64,000 nucleotides of DNA, from contig NZ_JAUASX010000003.1 of NCBI RefSeq assembly GCF_030345715.1, positions 62,001 to 126,000 on the forward strand. The letters run 5' to 3'. The translations under genes and the position numbers were made by a program. This document shows positions 9,833 through 19,507 of this stretch, piece after piece; position 1 is the first letter of the stretch; the number at the start of each line of letters is the position of its first letter. The notes under the pieces were generated by a model, which did not search any database, had not been told where the DNA came from, and was given only the letters and a program-made list of their open reading frames with translations. The stretch is from Solimonas sp. SE-A11. Its GTDB lineage: Bacteria; Pseudomonadota; Gammaproteobacteria; Nevskiales; Nevskiaceae.

Positions 9833-9949
9833 GTGCTCCGCCGCGCCTTGGCGATGCCTGAATGGCATCGCCTGCGGCGGAGCACGGGCGGCCAAGGATG
9901 GCCGCCCCGGGGGTTGTTATGGGTAGCAGACGTCCCGCCATGGATGGCG
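9833..9949. repeat. cluster of three intergenic hairpins
   Basis: Three consecutive perfect dyads: 9833-9885 (outer arms GTGCTCCGCCGC/GCGGCGGAGCAC enclosing inner arms GGCGATGCC/GGCATCGCC), 9886-9907 (GGGCGGCCA, loop AGGA, TGGCCGCCC) and 9936-9949 (CGCCA, loop TGGA, TGGCG). The last two share the CA-loop-TG apex with hairpins at 16455-16631. REP-like intergenic element; no coding potential seen in 9792-10029. Confidence 0.6.
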
Positions 9950-9995
9950 TCACGGCTGTACGTTACTTCGTGGGGAAAGCGGCCCCTTACCCTAA

Positions 9996-10021
9996 CCCTC
10001 TCCCCGCAAGCGGGGAGAGGG
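9996..10021. repeat. CCCTCTCCCCG palindrome, terminator-like
   Basis: Perfect inverted repeat of CCCTCTCCCCG around CAAG, preceded by CTTACCCTAA. This type of palindrome is widely dispersed in proteobacterial intergenic regions. It lies 9 bases past the end of the minus-strand kinase gene and may terminate it. Confidence 0.6.
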
Positions 10022-10029
10022 AGAACAGC

Positions 10030-11361
10030 TCAAGGCAATATGAAATCCAGCGCCAGGTCCGATTTCGGCAGCAGTTGCGAGGCCTTCTCGGTGGTGGCGG
10101 TCAGCCGCAGGATCAGGTTCTCGCAGAAGATGCGGTAGTAACGCAGCTGGCACTCGTCGGACATGCTGTCCAGTAGGGCCGCGTTGACCTGCAGCACCAG
10201 CACGTCGGTGGCGGCCACCACGCTGGCGGTGCGCTGCACGGCGTACAGGAAGCCGATCTCGCCGAAGCAGTCGCCCTTCTCCAGAAGGGCGATCATCTGC
10301 CCGTTCTTGCGCACCTCGGCGATGCCCATCAGCAGGATGTACAGGGCATTGTCGGTCTCGCCCTCGCGGATGATGGTGTCGCCGGCGCGGTAGCTGACGC
10401 TGGTGCTGGCATCCATCAGCTCCGCCAGCTCCGGGCTGCGGAAGGCGCGGAAGAACTGCAGGCGGCGCAGGGAGTCGTGGCTCATTTTCAGCGCCTTGCG
10501 GCGCGGCCCGCGGTCCTGCGACAGCGGCGCCAAGTCCTCGGCCAGCTTGCGGCCGCTGACGTGGCGAGTGTCCGGGTCCTTGGCCAGCAGGCGGTTGACG
10601 ATCTCGCAGAGCGCATCGGGAAGGTCATCGCGCTTGCTCTGAACCGGCGGCGCCGGCTCCCGCATGATCCGCTCGAACAGGGCCTGGGTGCTGCGTGCCA
10701 TGAACGGCGGTTCGCCGGTCAGCAGCAGGTACATGACCATGCCCAGGGAGTAGAGGTCGCTGGCCGGGCTCAGCTCTCGGCCCTCGATCTGCTCGGGGGA
10801 CATGAACAGCGGCGAGCCGCTGATGCCGCCGGAGCGGTCGGCGCCCAGCAGGGCGGCGATGCCGAAATCCATGATCTTGGGCTGGCCGTCCTCGGTGACC
10901 ATAATGTTGCCGGGCTTGATGTCCTTGTGCAGCACGCCGTTGCGGTGGACGTAGTCCAGGGCCAGGGCGCACTTGAGCATCAGGTCGGCCACCCGTTCGG
11001 TCCGGGGGCGGGGGGCGTCGCGCTGGCAGGGGCGCTTGAGCGTCTCGCCGGCCACGAACTCCATGACCAGGTAGTTCAGCGGGCCCTCGGTGCCGGCGTC
11101 GAACAGGGTGACGATGCCGGGGTGGTGCAGGCGGCCGGCGGCCCGGGCCTCGGCGAAGAAGGCCTTCTGCAGCGCCTCCGCGGCCCCGTCCAGGCTTTCG
11201 GCCACCTTGATGGCCACCTCGCGCTGCACGAAGGGGTCGAATCCGCGGTAGACCCGGCCGTAGCTGCCCCGGCCCAGTTCGCCCCGGATCTCGTATTTTC
11301 CCAGCTGGCGCAGGGCGGCATCGCCGTCCTGCCGTGGTGCCCCGCCTGCCGAAATGGCCAT
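10030..11361 (-). CDS. Ser/Thr protein kinase with cyclic nucleotide-binding domain
   Basis: 443-aa Hanks-type kinase fused to a cNMP-binding domain. Kinase (about residues 20-285): glycine loop GELGRGSYGRVY, ATP lysine in EVAIKVAE, catalytic HKDIKPGN, DFG and the SPLFMSPEQIEG activation segment, all intact. The C-terminal part (about 300-430) has FRSPELAELMDASTSVSYRAGDTIIREGE and GDCFGEIGFLYAVQRTASVVA, a CAP_ED/cNMP fold with the phosphate-binding cassette. No transmembrane helix, so cytosolic. Suggests cAMP- or cGMP-gated phosphorylation; ligand and target unknown. ATG at 11361 is preferred to GTG 11367 because of spacing to AGGGGG. Confidence 0.88.
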   Translation of the reverse strand: MAISAGGAPRQDGDAALRQLGKYEIRGELGRGSYGRVYRGFDPFVQREVAIKVAESLDGAAEALQKAFFAEARAAGRLHHPGIVTLFDAGTEGPLNYLVMEFVAGETLKRPCQRDAPRPRTERVADLMLKCALALDYVHRNGVLHKDIKPGNIMVTEDGQPKIMDFGIAALLGADRSGGISGSPLFMSPEQIEGRELSPASDLYSLGMVMYLLLTGEPPFMARSTQALFERIMREPAPPVQSKRDDLPDALCEIVNRLLAKDPDTRHVSGRKLAEDLAPLSQDRGPRRKALKMSHDSLRRLQFFRAFRSPELAELMDASTSVSYRAGDTIIREGETDNALYILLMGIAEVRKNGQMIALLEKGDCFGEIGFLYAVQRTASVVAATDVLVLQVNAALLDSMSDECQLRYYRIFCENLILRLTATTEKASQLLPKSDLALDFILP

Positions 11362-11486
11362 GCCCACCCCCTGTCCGGGCCATTATGGGCCAAGAAACGG
11401 CTGCCGGACGGCCCCCATTTGTGGCGGCAGGTCAACAGCTTGGCTAACATATCGCCCCTTTTTGTCCGCCGTCCCGCGCAGGTCCC

Positions 11487-14111
<2,625 letters not shown>

Positions 14112-14134
14112 CCCACTCCAACCTACGAAGAGTC

Positions 14135-15355
14135 ATGGCACTGATCGTTCAGAAGTACGGTGGCACCTCGATGGGCTCGGTCGAGCGCATCGAGCATGTC
14201 GCCAACAAGGTGGCGTCCTTCCGCAAGCAGGGGCACCAGGTCGTGGTCGTGGTGTCGGCGATGTCTGGCGAGACCGACCGCCTGCTCAAGCTGGCCAAGG
14301 CCATCGATCCCAAGGGCAGCCAGCGCGAGTTCGACCAGATCGCCGCGACCGGCGAGCAGGTGACGATCGGCCTGCTGGCCATCGCGCTGCAGAAGGCCGG
14401 CGTGGCGAGCCGTTCCTTCACCGGCTGGCAGGTGCCGATCCGCACCGACGGCGCGCACATGAAGGCGCGCATCCAGTCGATCGAGCCCGAGGCGCTGCTG
14501 GCGGCCTGCAATGCCGGCATCGTGCCGGTGGTGGCCGGCTTCCAGGGCATCACCGACGACGGCAGCGTCAGCACGCTGGGCCGCGGCGGCTCCGACACCA
14601 CCGGCGTGGCGCTGGCCGCGGCCCTGAAGGCCGACGAATGCCAGATCTACACCGACGTGGATGGTGTCTACACCACCGACCCGCGCGTCGAGCCCAAGGC
14701 CCGTCGCCTGGACAAGATCACCTTCGAGGAAATGCTGGAGATGGCGAGCCTCGGCTCCAAGGTCCTGCAGATCCGTTCCGTTGAATTCGCGGGCAAGTAC
14801 AAGGTCCCGCTGCGCGTGCTGTCCACCTTCACGGACGGCCCGGGCACCCTGATCACGCTTGAGGACAACAGCATGGAAGACCCCCTGATCTCCGGCATCG
14901 CTTTCAGCCGGGACGAATCCCAGATCACCGTTACCGGCGTGCCGGACAAGCCCGGCGTGGCCGCGGCCATCCTGGGCCCGGTGGGCGATGCGAATGTCGA
15001 AGTCGACATGATCGTGCAGAACATCGGCGCCGACGGCAGCACCGACTTCACCTTCACCGTGTCGCGCGGCGACCACGACAAGGCGCTGGAGATCATCAAG
15101 CGCGTGGCGGGTGAGTTGGGCGCCAAGGGCGTCGCCGGCGCCACCGACATCGTCAAGGTCTCTGTGGTGGGCGTGGGCATGCGCAGCCATGCCGGCATCG
15201 CCTCGCAGATGTTCAAGGCGCTGGCCGTGGCCGGCATCAACATCCGCATGATCTCCACCTCCGAGATCAAGATCTCCGTGGTGATCGACCAGGACTACCT
15301 GGAGCTCGCCGTGCGAACTCTTCACAAGGCTTTCGGTCTGGAAGAGAAGAAGTAG
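14135..15355 (+). CDS. lysC: aspartate kinase
   Basis: 406-aa monofunctional aspartokinase, first step of the aspartate family (Lys, Thr, Met, diaminopimelate). Seen: KYGGTS at residues 7-12, FTGWQVPI, GRGGSDTTGVALA, YTDVDGVYTTDPR, then two ACT domains from about residue 260 (ITVTGVPDKPGVAAAILG, VSVVGVGMRSHAGIA), the lysine/threonine feedback sites. The length and sequence match the alpha-beta type of aspartokinase. An internal in-frame ATG at 14873 (codon 247) has GAGGA seven bases upstream and could give a separate 160-aa regulatory beta subunit. Confidence 0.95.
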   Translation: MALIVQKYGGTSMGSVERIEHVANKVASFRKQGHQVVVVVSAMSGETDRLLKLAKAIDPKGSQREFDQIAATGEQVTIGLLAIALQKAGVASRSFTGWQVPIRTDGAHMKARIQSIEPEALLAACNAGIVPVVAGFQGITDDGSVSTLGRGGSDTTGVALAAALKADECQIYTDVDGVYTTDPRVEPKARRLDKITFEEMLEMASLGSKVLQIRSVEFAGKYKVPLRVLSTFTDGPGTLITLEDNSMEDPLISGIAFSRDESQITVTGVPDKPGVAAAILGPVGDANVEVDMIVQNIGADGSTDFTFTVSRGDHDKALEIIKRVAGELGAKGVAGATDIVKVSVVGVGMRSHAGIASQMFKALAVAGINIRMISTSEIKISVVIDQDYLELAVRTLHKAFGLEEKK

Positions 15356-15362
15356 TGAATCC

Positions 15363-15401
15363 GGGCCCTGTTCAATGCCGTATGGGGATTGAACAGGGCC
15401 C
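15363..15401 (+). terminator. 14-bp perfect hairpin between lysC and csrA
   Basis: Perfect inverted repeat GGGCCCTGTTCAAT / ATTGAACAGGGCCC with an 11-base loop, 7 bases after the lysC stop. No U-run follows (AAACGG instead), so it may be a weak or factor-dependent terminator, or an mRNA 3' stabiliser. Confidence 0.55.
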
Positions 15402-15495
15402 AAACGGCAGGATAACGCCGCCAAAAGGCCTTATCCACAGGCGGCTGCGATTTTTTGGGGGCTACCGCGCCCCCGGCCGGCGCCCGAGACTGCTC

Positions 15496-15509
15496 GTACA
15501 GGACACGGA
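15496..15509 (+). promoter_or_regulatory. candidate CsrA-binding GGA sites in the csrA leader
   Basis: GTACAGGACACGGA carries two GGA motifs just upstream of the csrA start, the second overlapping the ribosome binding region. The first resembles the CsrA consensus RUACARGGAUGU. Autoregulation of csrA translation is known in E. coli; here it is inferred. Confidence 0.45.
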
Positions 15510-15518
15510 GAGAGCGGG

Positions 15519-15728
15519 ATGCTCATTTTGACCCGGCGCGTAGGTGAAACCGTTGTGATCGGCGAGGACATCGTCGTCACGGTTTTGGGTATCAAGGGCA
15601 ATCAGGTGCGGATCGGCGTGCAGGCGCCGAAGAACGTCGCGGTGCATCGCGAGGAACTCCTCAAGCGCATCAACGAGGGTGAAGCGGCTCCGCCGCACGC
15701 CGAGCGGCCCGCGCGCGTCGGTTCCTGA
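15519..15728 (+). CDS. csrA: carbon storage regulator CsrA
   Basis: 69-aa CsrA/RsmA, a homodimeric RNA-binding translational regulator. The N-terminal LILTRRVGE and the VHREEI-like VAVHREEL strand, which make the two RNA-binding surfaces, are intact. The C-terminus is about eight residues longer than in E. coli and rich in Ala/Pro/Glu. The position between alaS-lysC and the tRNA-Ser/tRNA-Arg cluster matches the gammaproteobacterial order. Confidence 0.97.
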   Translation: MLILTRRVGETVVIGEDIVVTVLGIKGNQVRIGVQAPKNVAVHREELLKRINEGEAAPPHAERPARVGS

Positions 15729-15836
15729 ACCCGCATCACCCGTTACCGGGCGATTTCTGCCAGTTTTTCTTTACCTTGGCTCCACAGGCCGTTAGAATCC
15801 CGCCCCTCTCGAGGGTGAGAATCCTCGCTTCGTCAT

Positions 15837-15913
15837 GCGCCCGTAGCTCAGCTGGATAGAGCACTTGGCTACGAACTAAGGGGTCGGAGGTTCGAATCCT
15901 TCCGGGCGCACCA
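15837..15913 (+). tRNA. tRNA-Arg (anticodon ACG)
   Basis: 77 bases including encoded CCA. Acceptor GCGCCCG pairs with CGGGCGC; D-loop AGCTCAGCTGGATAGAGC; anticodon loop CTACGAA gives ACG (inosine at position 34 expected, reading CGU/CGC/CGA); T-loop GTTCGAATC. Identical to the copy at 16293-16369. Confidence 0.98.
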
Positions 15914-15942
15914 TTCGAAGCAAGAGAGAAAGCAGCAGTCCC

Positions 15943-16035
15943 GGACAGATGGCCGAGTGGACGAAGGCGCGCCCCTGCTAAGGGCGTATATGGTTTATAG
16001 CCGTATCGAGGGTTCGAATCCCTCTCTGTCCGCCA
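15943..16035 (+). tRNA. tRNA-Ser (anticodon GCT)
   Basis: 93 bases with encoded CCA. Acceptor GGACAGA pairs with TCTGTCC, discriminator G; anticodon loop CTGCTAA gives GCT for AGC/AGU codons; a long variable arm (TATGGTTTATAGCCGTA region) as expected for class II tRNA-Ser. Follows csrA as serV does in E. coli. Confidence 0.97.
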
Positions 16036-16086
16036 ATTGAAATCCGGCGGTTCATTGTGGGAACGGTGGCCTGATCGGGTAACGAA

Positions 16087-16217
16087 AGGGATTCGAGCCC
16101 TCGATAGACAAATGATGGGTTCGACCGATCCGCGAAGCGGATCGGCGTCGCTCCGCAAGGAGCGACCCCGAGCGTAGCGAGGGGCAAGCGCCGCAGGCGC
16201 GCAGCCATCCCTCTCTG
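16087..16217. repeat. tRNA-Ser fragments flanking a block of hairpins
   Basis: 16087-16106 is a 19/20 match to the reverse complement of the tRNA-Ser T-arm region (16004-16023). 16207-16217 repeats 11 bases of the tRNA-Ser 3' half in direct orientation. Between them are perfect hairpins: CCGATCCGC/GCGGATCGG (16125-16145), GTCGCTCC/GGAGCGAC with GCAA loop (16147-16166) and GCGCC/GGCGC (16188-16200). No gene seen in 16036-16292; open frames here are antisense to tRNA-like sequence. Confidence 0.6.
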
Positions 16218-16292
16218 GGCGAGGGTCGTCGGTAGTAACCGCCAGTTTCCTGGGGCGGGCTGTAGAAGGTGGATGCAGTAACAAGGTTTTAT

Positions 16293-16369
16293 GCGCCCGT
16301 AGCTCAGCTGGATAGAGCACTTGGCTACGAACTAAGGGGTCGGAGGTTCGAATCCTTCCGGGCGCACCA
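16293..16369 (+). tRNA. tRNA-Arg (anticodon ACG), second copy
   Basis: Base-for-base copy of the tRNA-Arg(ACG) at 15837-15913, with encoded CCA and followed directly by a strong terminator. Tandem tRNA-Arg(ACG) copies after tRNA-Ser parallel the serV-argVYZQ cluster of E. coli. Confidence 0.98.
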
Positions 16370-16374
16370 TTGTT

Positions 16375-16417
16375 GGAAACAAAAAAGCCTCCGCTGCGCG
16401 GGGGCTTTTTTGTTTCC
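16375..16417. terminator. terminator of the tRNA operon
   Basis: Long hairpin with 15-bp arms GGAAACAAAAAAGCC / GGCTTTTTTGTTTCC and a GC-rich inner part. Built-in T tract; ends the csrA-tRNA transcription unit. Confidence 0.9.
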
Positions 16418-16454
16418 AAAGGGGCGGGCCTGCAGGTTCACTCCGACGGAGGTT

Positions 16455-16631
16455 GGAAGGTCCATCCATGGACCTTCCTCTCGCTTTGCTCGGGCTACGC
16501 TACGCTCGCTCCATTTGCGCATCCTGCGCAATTGTGGCCGGGCCATCCATGGCCCGCACCCTTCGGCGCCTGGCGCCGAGGGGCTACGCGGCCCTTGGCC
16601 GCTCGCTCAATTCGGCAATCCTGCCGAATTG
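16455..16631. repeat. array of short hairpins with a shared apex
   Basis: The stretch 16418-16751 has no gene. It holds a run of perfect dyads: 16455-16478 (arm GGAAGGTCCA, loop TCCA), 16515-16531 (TTGCGCA, loop TCC), 16540-16555 (GGGCCA, loop TCCA), 16563-16579 (TCGGCGCC), 16588-16602 (GCGGCC) and 16608-16631 (CAATTCGGCA, loop ATCC). Four of six have an apex of CA, a TCC-containing loop, then TG, while stem sequences differ completely. Confidence 0.65.
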
Positions 16632-16751
16632 TCGCATCCTGCTCAGCTGCCGTGGCCAGCCTTCTTTTGGGGGAGGCAACCGTGCGGATTGAACTGTTCC
16701 TGGGTAGCCCGGTCGTTAGCTTGGGCAAGGACGCCCGATGGAGAACAACAA

Positions 16752-17510
16752 ATGGACTTTTCAGGGATTCGCCGCGCCGGCATGGCGCTGGTGTTGCTGC
16801 CGTGGGCCGTGCTGGCGGCGGATAACGAGGTGGGGGTGGGGTTCAGCCCGTCCAGCCTCAGCGACGGGTACAGCAGCTGGCAGGATATCCGGGCGCACTG
16901 GAAACACCGGCTGGAGAAGGGCTCGGTGGAGCTGTCGATGCTGCAGGCTCATCGCTTCGATGAGCACGACACCCAGCTCCTGCTCGGCGGGTCCTATCCG
17001 CTCAGCGAGGACTGGTCGGTCAACGGCCAGGTGGGCTACACCCCCGATGCCGACGTGCTGGCCGAGCAGACCTATGACATCGGACTCAGTCGTTTCATCG
17101 GCGAGCAGTGGGCGGTGTCGGCGGCGGCCAACATGGCAACCTATCCCGGCGACAAGGTCTATGGCGGCGAGGTGTCGGTGGAGTGGATGCCCAAGCCCTT
17201 TCGCGTCACGGCGGGGTTGCTGTACGGCAGCCTGGAGGATGCGGGGCATGCCTGGTCGCAGCTGGTCCTGCTCGACTATGTCTATGGCGCGGACGACGAG
17301 GGCGCCATCGGTATCGGCGTCATCACCGGCGAGCAGCCGGAGCGCATCACCGCGAACCAGGTGGCGGTGTCGGACGCCGATGCGATGTTCGTCGGCGGCT
17401 CGCACTGGGTAACGCCGCGCTGGGGCTTCGACTACCGCTTCACCCAGTATCGCCGCGAGCTGTTCTACAACCGCCAGGAGCTCAGCCTGGGCGTGATGAT
17501 GCGCTTCTGA
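16752..17510 (+). CDS. YaiO-like outer membrane beta-barrel protein
   Basis: 252-aa predicted outer membrane protein. The start at 16752 follows GGAGAA and opens with a signal peptide ending near PWAVLA. The mature chain is a series of alternating beta strands with aromatic girdles (YSSWQDIRAHWKHRL, GSYPLSEDWSVNGQVGYTPDADV, YDIGLSRFIGEQWAVSAAANMATYPGD) and ends in GVMMRF, a typical barrel-closing C-terminal Phe. Length and pattern match YaiO-family barrels, which have no known substrate. It stands alone. Confidence 0.75.
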   Translation: MDFSGIRRAGMALVLLPWAVLAADNEVGVGFSPSSLSDGYSSWQDIRAHWKHRLEKGSVELSMLQAHRFDEHDTQLLLGGSYPLSEDWSVNGQVGYTPDADVLAEQTYDIGLSRFIGEQWAVSAAANMATYPGDKVYGGEVSVEWMPKPFRVTAGLLYGSLEDAGHAWSQLVLLDYVYGADDEGAIGIGVITGEQPERITANQVAVSDADAMFVGGSHWVTPRWGFDYRFTQYRRELFYNRQELSLGVMMRF

Positions 17511-17559
17511 AGCCATGGCGCAGGCAGGCGCTGCCGTGGCCTGCCTGCGCCTTCAAAGC

Positions 17560-18333
17560 TCAGAGGAACATGCCGCCGGACACCTCGATGCGCTGGGCAT
17601 TGATCCAGCCGCTCTGCGGGGCCAGCAGCTGCGCGATGGCGCCGCCGATGTCGTCGGGCAGGCCGACGCGGCCCAGGGCGGTCTGCGAGGCGACGAAGGC
17701 GTTGAGCTGGGCGTTGTCGCGTACCGCGCCGCCGCCGAAGTCGGTCTCGATGGCGCCGGGGGCGATGATGTTCACGGCGATGCCGCGCGTGCCCAGCTCC
17801 TTCGCCTGGTAGCGGGTCAGGACTTCCATGGCGCCCTTCATCGAGGCATAGGCCGCGTAGCCGGGCAGGGCGAAGCGCGCGAGGCCCGAGGAGACGTTGA
17901 GGATGCGGCCGCCGTCGCGGATCAGGGGCAGCAGCGCCTGCGTCAGGAAGAACGGGCCCTTGAAGTGGATCTTCACCAGCTCGTCGAACTGCGCCTCGGT
18001 GGTGTCGGCGAAGCCGGCGTGGATGCCGATGCCGGCGTTGTTCAGCAGGTAGTCGAACCGCTCGCGCTGCCAGTGCTGGCGCAGGGCGGCGCGGACCTGC
18101 CCGGCGAAGGCGGGGAAGCCGGCGCTGTCGGCCACGTCCAGCGGCAGGGCGACGGCGCGGCGCCCCAGGGCGACGATCTCGGCGACCACGGCTTCGGCTT
18201 CGTCGCGGCGGCTGCGGTAGGTCAGGATCACGTCGTTGCCCTTGTCGGCCAGGGCCAGGGCGGCGTTGCGCCCCAGGCCGCGGCTGCCGCCGGTGATCAG
18301 GGCGATGCGGGAGGACGCGGGGGTGGTGCTCAT
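17560..18333 (-). CDS. SDR family oxidoreductase
   Basis: 257-aa classical short-chain dehydrogenase/reductase. NADP-type glycine motif TGGSRGLG near the N-terminus, NNAG, catalytic Ser in LNVSSGLARF and the catalytic pair YAAYASMKGA (Y..xxxK). Start at 18333 is chosen because GGAG lies six bases upstream; ATG 18345 is an alternative. Divergent from a LysR gene with a shared promoter region, a layout usual for a regulated oxidoreductase and its activator/repressor. Substrate unknown. Confidence 0.87.
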   Translation of the reverse strand: MSTTPASSRIALITGGSRGLGRNAALALADKGNDVILTYRSRRDEAEAVVAEIVALGRRAVALPLDVADSAGFPAFAGQVRAALRQHWQRERFDYLLNNAGIGIHAGFADTTEAQFDELVKIHFKGPFFLTQALLPLIRDGGRILNVSSGLARFALPGYAAYASMKGAMEVLTRYQAKELGTRGIAVNIIAPGAIETDFGGGAVRDNAQLNAFVASQTALGRVGLPDDIGGAIAQLLAPQSGWINAQRIEVSGGMFL

Positions 18334-18375
18334 CGGAGTCTCCATTGGGCCGGGTGCTCCCGGATGGACTCCACT

Positions 18376-18394
18376 TTATTGGGCGATCCAATAA
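18376..18394. promoter_or_regulatory. candidate LysR-type operator
   Basis: Perfect dyad TTATTGG-N5-CCAATAA in the divergent SDR/LysR spacer. It contains the T-N11-A feature of LysR-family sites. Likely binding site of the adjacent regulator. Confidence 0.6.
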
Positions 18395-18452
18395 GGATAA
18401 ATTTCCTCGAAATGATTTCTGTGTTCGTTTAAAGCGAACAATGGGACTGATG

Positions 18453-19361
18453 ATGAACCGCCTGGATGCCATGCAGACCTTCGTGCGGGTGGCCGAACTG
18501 GGCAGCTTCACGCGCGCCGCCGAGGGGCTGGACCTGCCCAAGGCCAGCGCTTCCACCGCCGTCCAGCAGCTGGAGGCGGCCCTGGGGGTGCGCCTGCTGC
18601 ACCGGACCACGCGGCGCGTGGAGCTGACCCAGGACGGCCGTGCCTTCTACGAGCGTGCCAAGGACCTGCTGGCCGACATGGACGAGCTGCAGGCGCTGTT
18701 TCAGCAAGGCGCCCAGGCCCTGCGCGGGCGCCTGCGGGTGGACATGCCCAGCGGGGTGGCGCGCAATTTCATCCTGCCGCGCCTGCCGCAGTTCCTGGAG
18801 GCGCATCCGCAGCTGGAGTTGGAGCTGAGCAGCACCGACCGCCGCGTGGACCTGGTGCGCGAGGGCTTCGACTGCGTGCTGCGGGTGGGCACTTTGGGCG
18901 ACAGCAGCCTGATCGCCCGGCCGCTGGGGGCCTTCCGCATCGCCAATGTCGCCAGTCCGGCCTACCTGCGGCGGCATGGCGTGCCGCAAACCCTGGAGGA
19001 CCTGGCCGGGCACCGTTTGATCCACTACGTGCACACCCTGGGCGCCCGGCCGGACGGCTTCGAGTTCCGGGAGGGGCAGGGGTACCGCAGCCTGCCGATG
19101 GCCGGTGCGCTGACCGTGAACAATGCCGAGGCCTACCAGGGGGCTTGCCTGGCGGGCCTGGGCATCATCCAGGCGCCGGCGATGGGGCTGCGGCATCTGC
19201 TGGCCGAGGGCACCCTGGTGGAAGTGCTACCGCAGTTCCGCGCCGAACCCATGCCGGCAACCTTGCTTTATGCACACCGGCGCAACCTGCCGCGGCGAGT
19301 GCAGGCCTTCATGTCATGGATGGCGGGTACCCTGGCTCCCCACCTGGACCCGATAATGTGA
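18453..19361 (+). CDS. LysR family transcriptional regulator
   Basis: 302-aa LysR regulator. N-terminal winged helix-turn-helix: MNRLDAMQTFVRVAELGSF followed by the recognition region KASASTAVQQLEAALGVRLLHRTTR. The C-terminal effector domain (about 90-300) is complete, including STDRRVDLVREGFDCVLRVG. The CrgA/AaeR-like subfamily often controls a divergent SDR or oxidoreductase, as here. Upstream ATGs at 18441 and 18450 are alternatives. Confidence 0.9.
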   Translation: MNRLDAMQTFVRVAELGSFTRAAEGLDLPKASASTAVQQLEAALGVRLLHRTTRRVELTQDGRAFYERAKDLLADMDELQALFQQGAQALRGRLRVDMPSGVARNFILPRLPQFLEAHPQLELELSSTDRRVDLVREGFDCVLRVGTLGDSSLIARPLGAFRIANVASPAYLRRHGVPQTLEDLAGHRLIHYVHTLGARPDGFEFREGQGYRSLPMAGALTVNNAEAYQGACLAGLGIIQAPAMGLRHLLAEGTLVEVLPQFRAEPMPATLLYAHRRNLPRRVQAFMSWMAGTLAPHLDPIM

Positions 19362-19507
19362 ACGTGAATTCGGCCGATTGTCTCCCCCAACTTGAATTGG
19401 GTTGGCTATGCTATTGACGGGGCTGCACAAATAATGAGAAACAAGCGCCTCATAAAAACAGATCATCACGAGACCGCGACACGGTCCGCACGACAACGAG
19501 GACTCAC

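Noticed and set aside
15736-16546. Open frames on the minus strand through the tRNA cluster (peptides with GRIRTSDPLVRSQVLYPAE)
   Set aside because: These are antisense translations of tRNA-Arg and tRNA-Ser; this peptide is a familiar spurious annotation.
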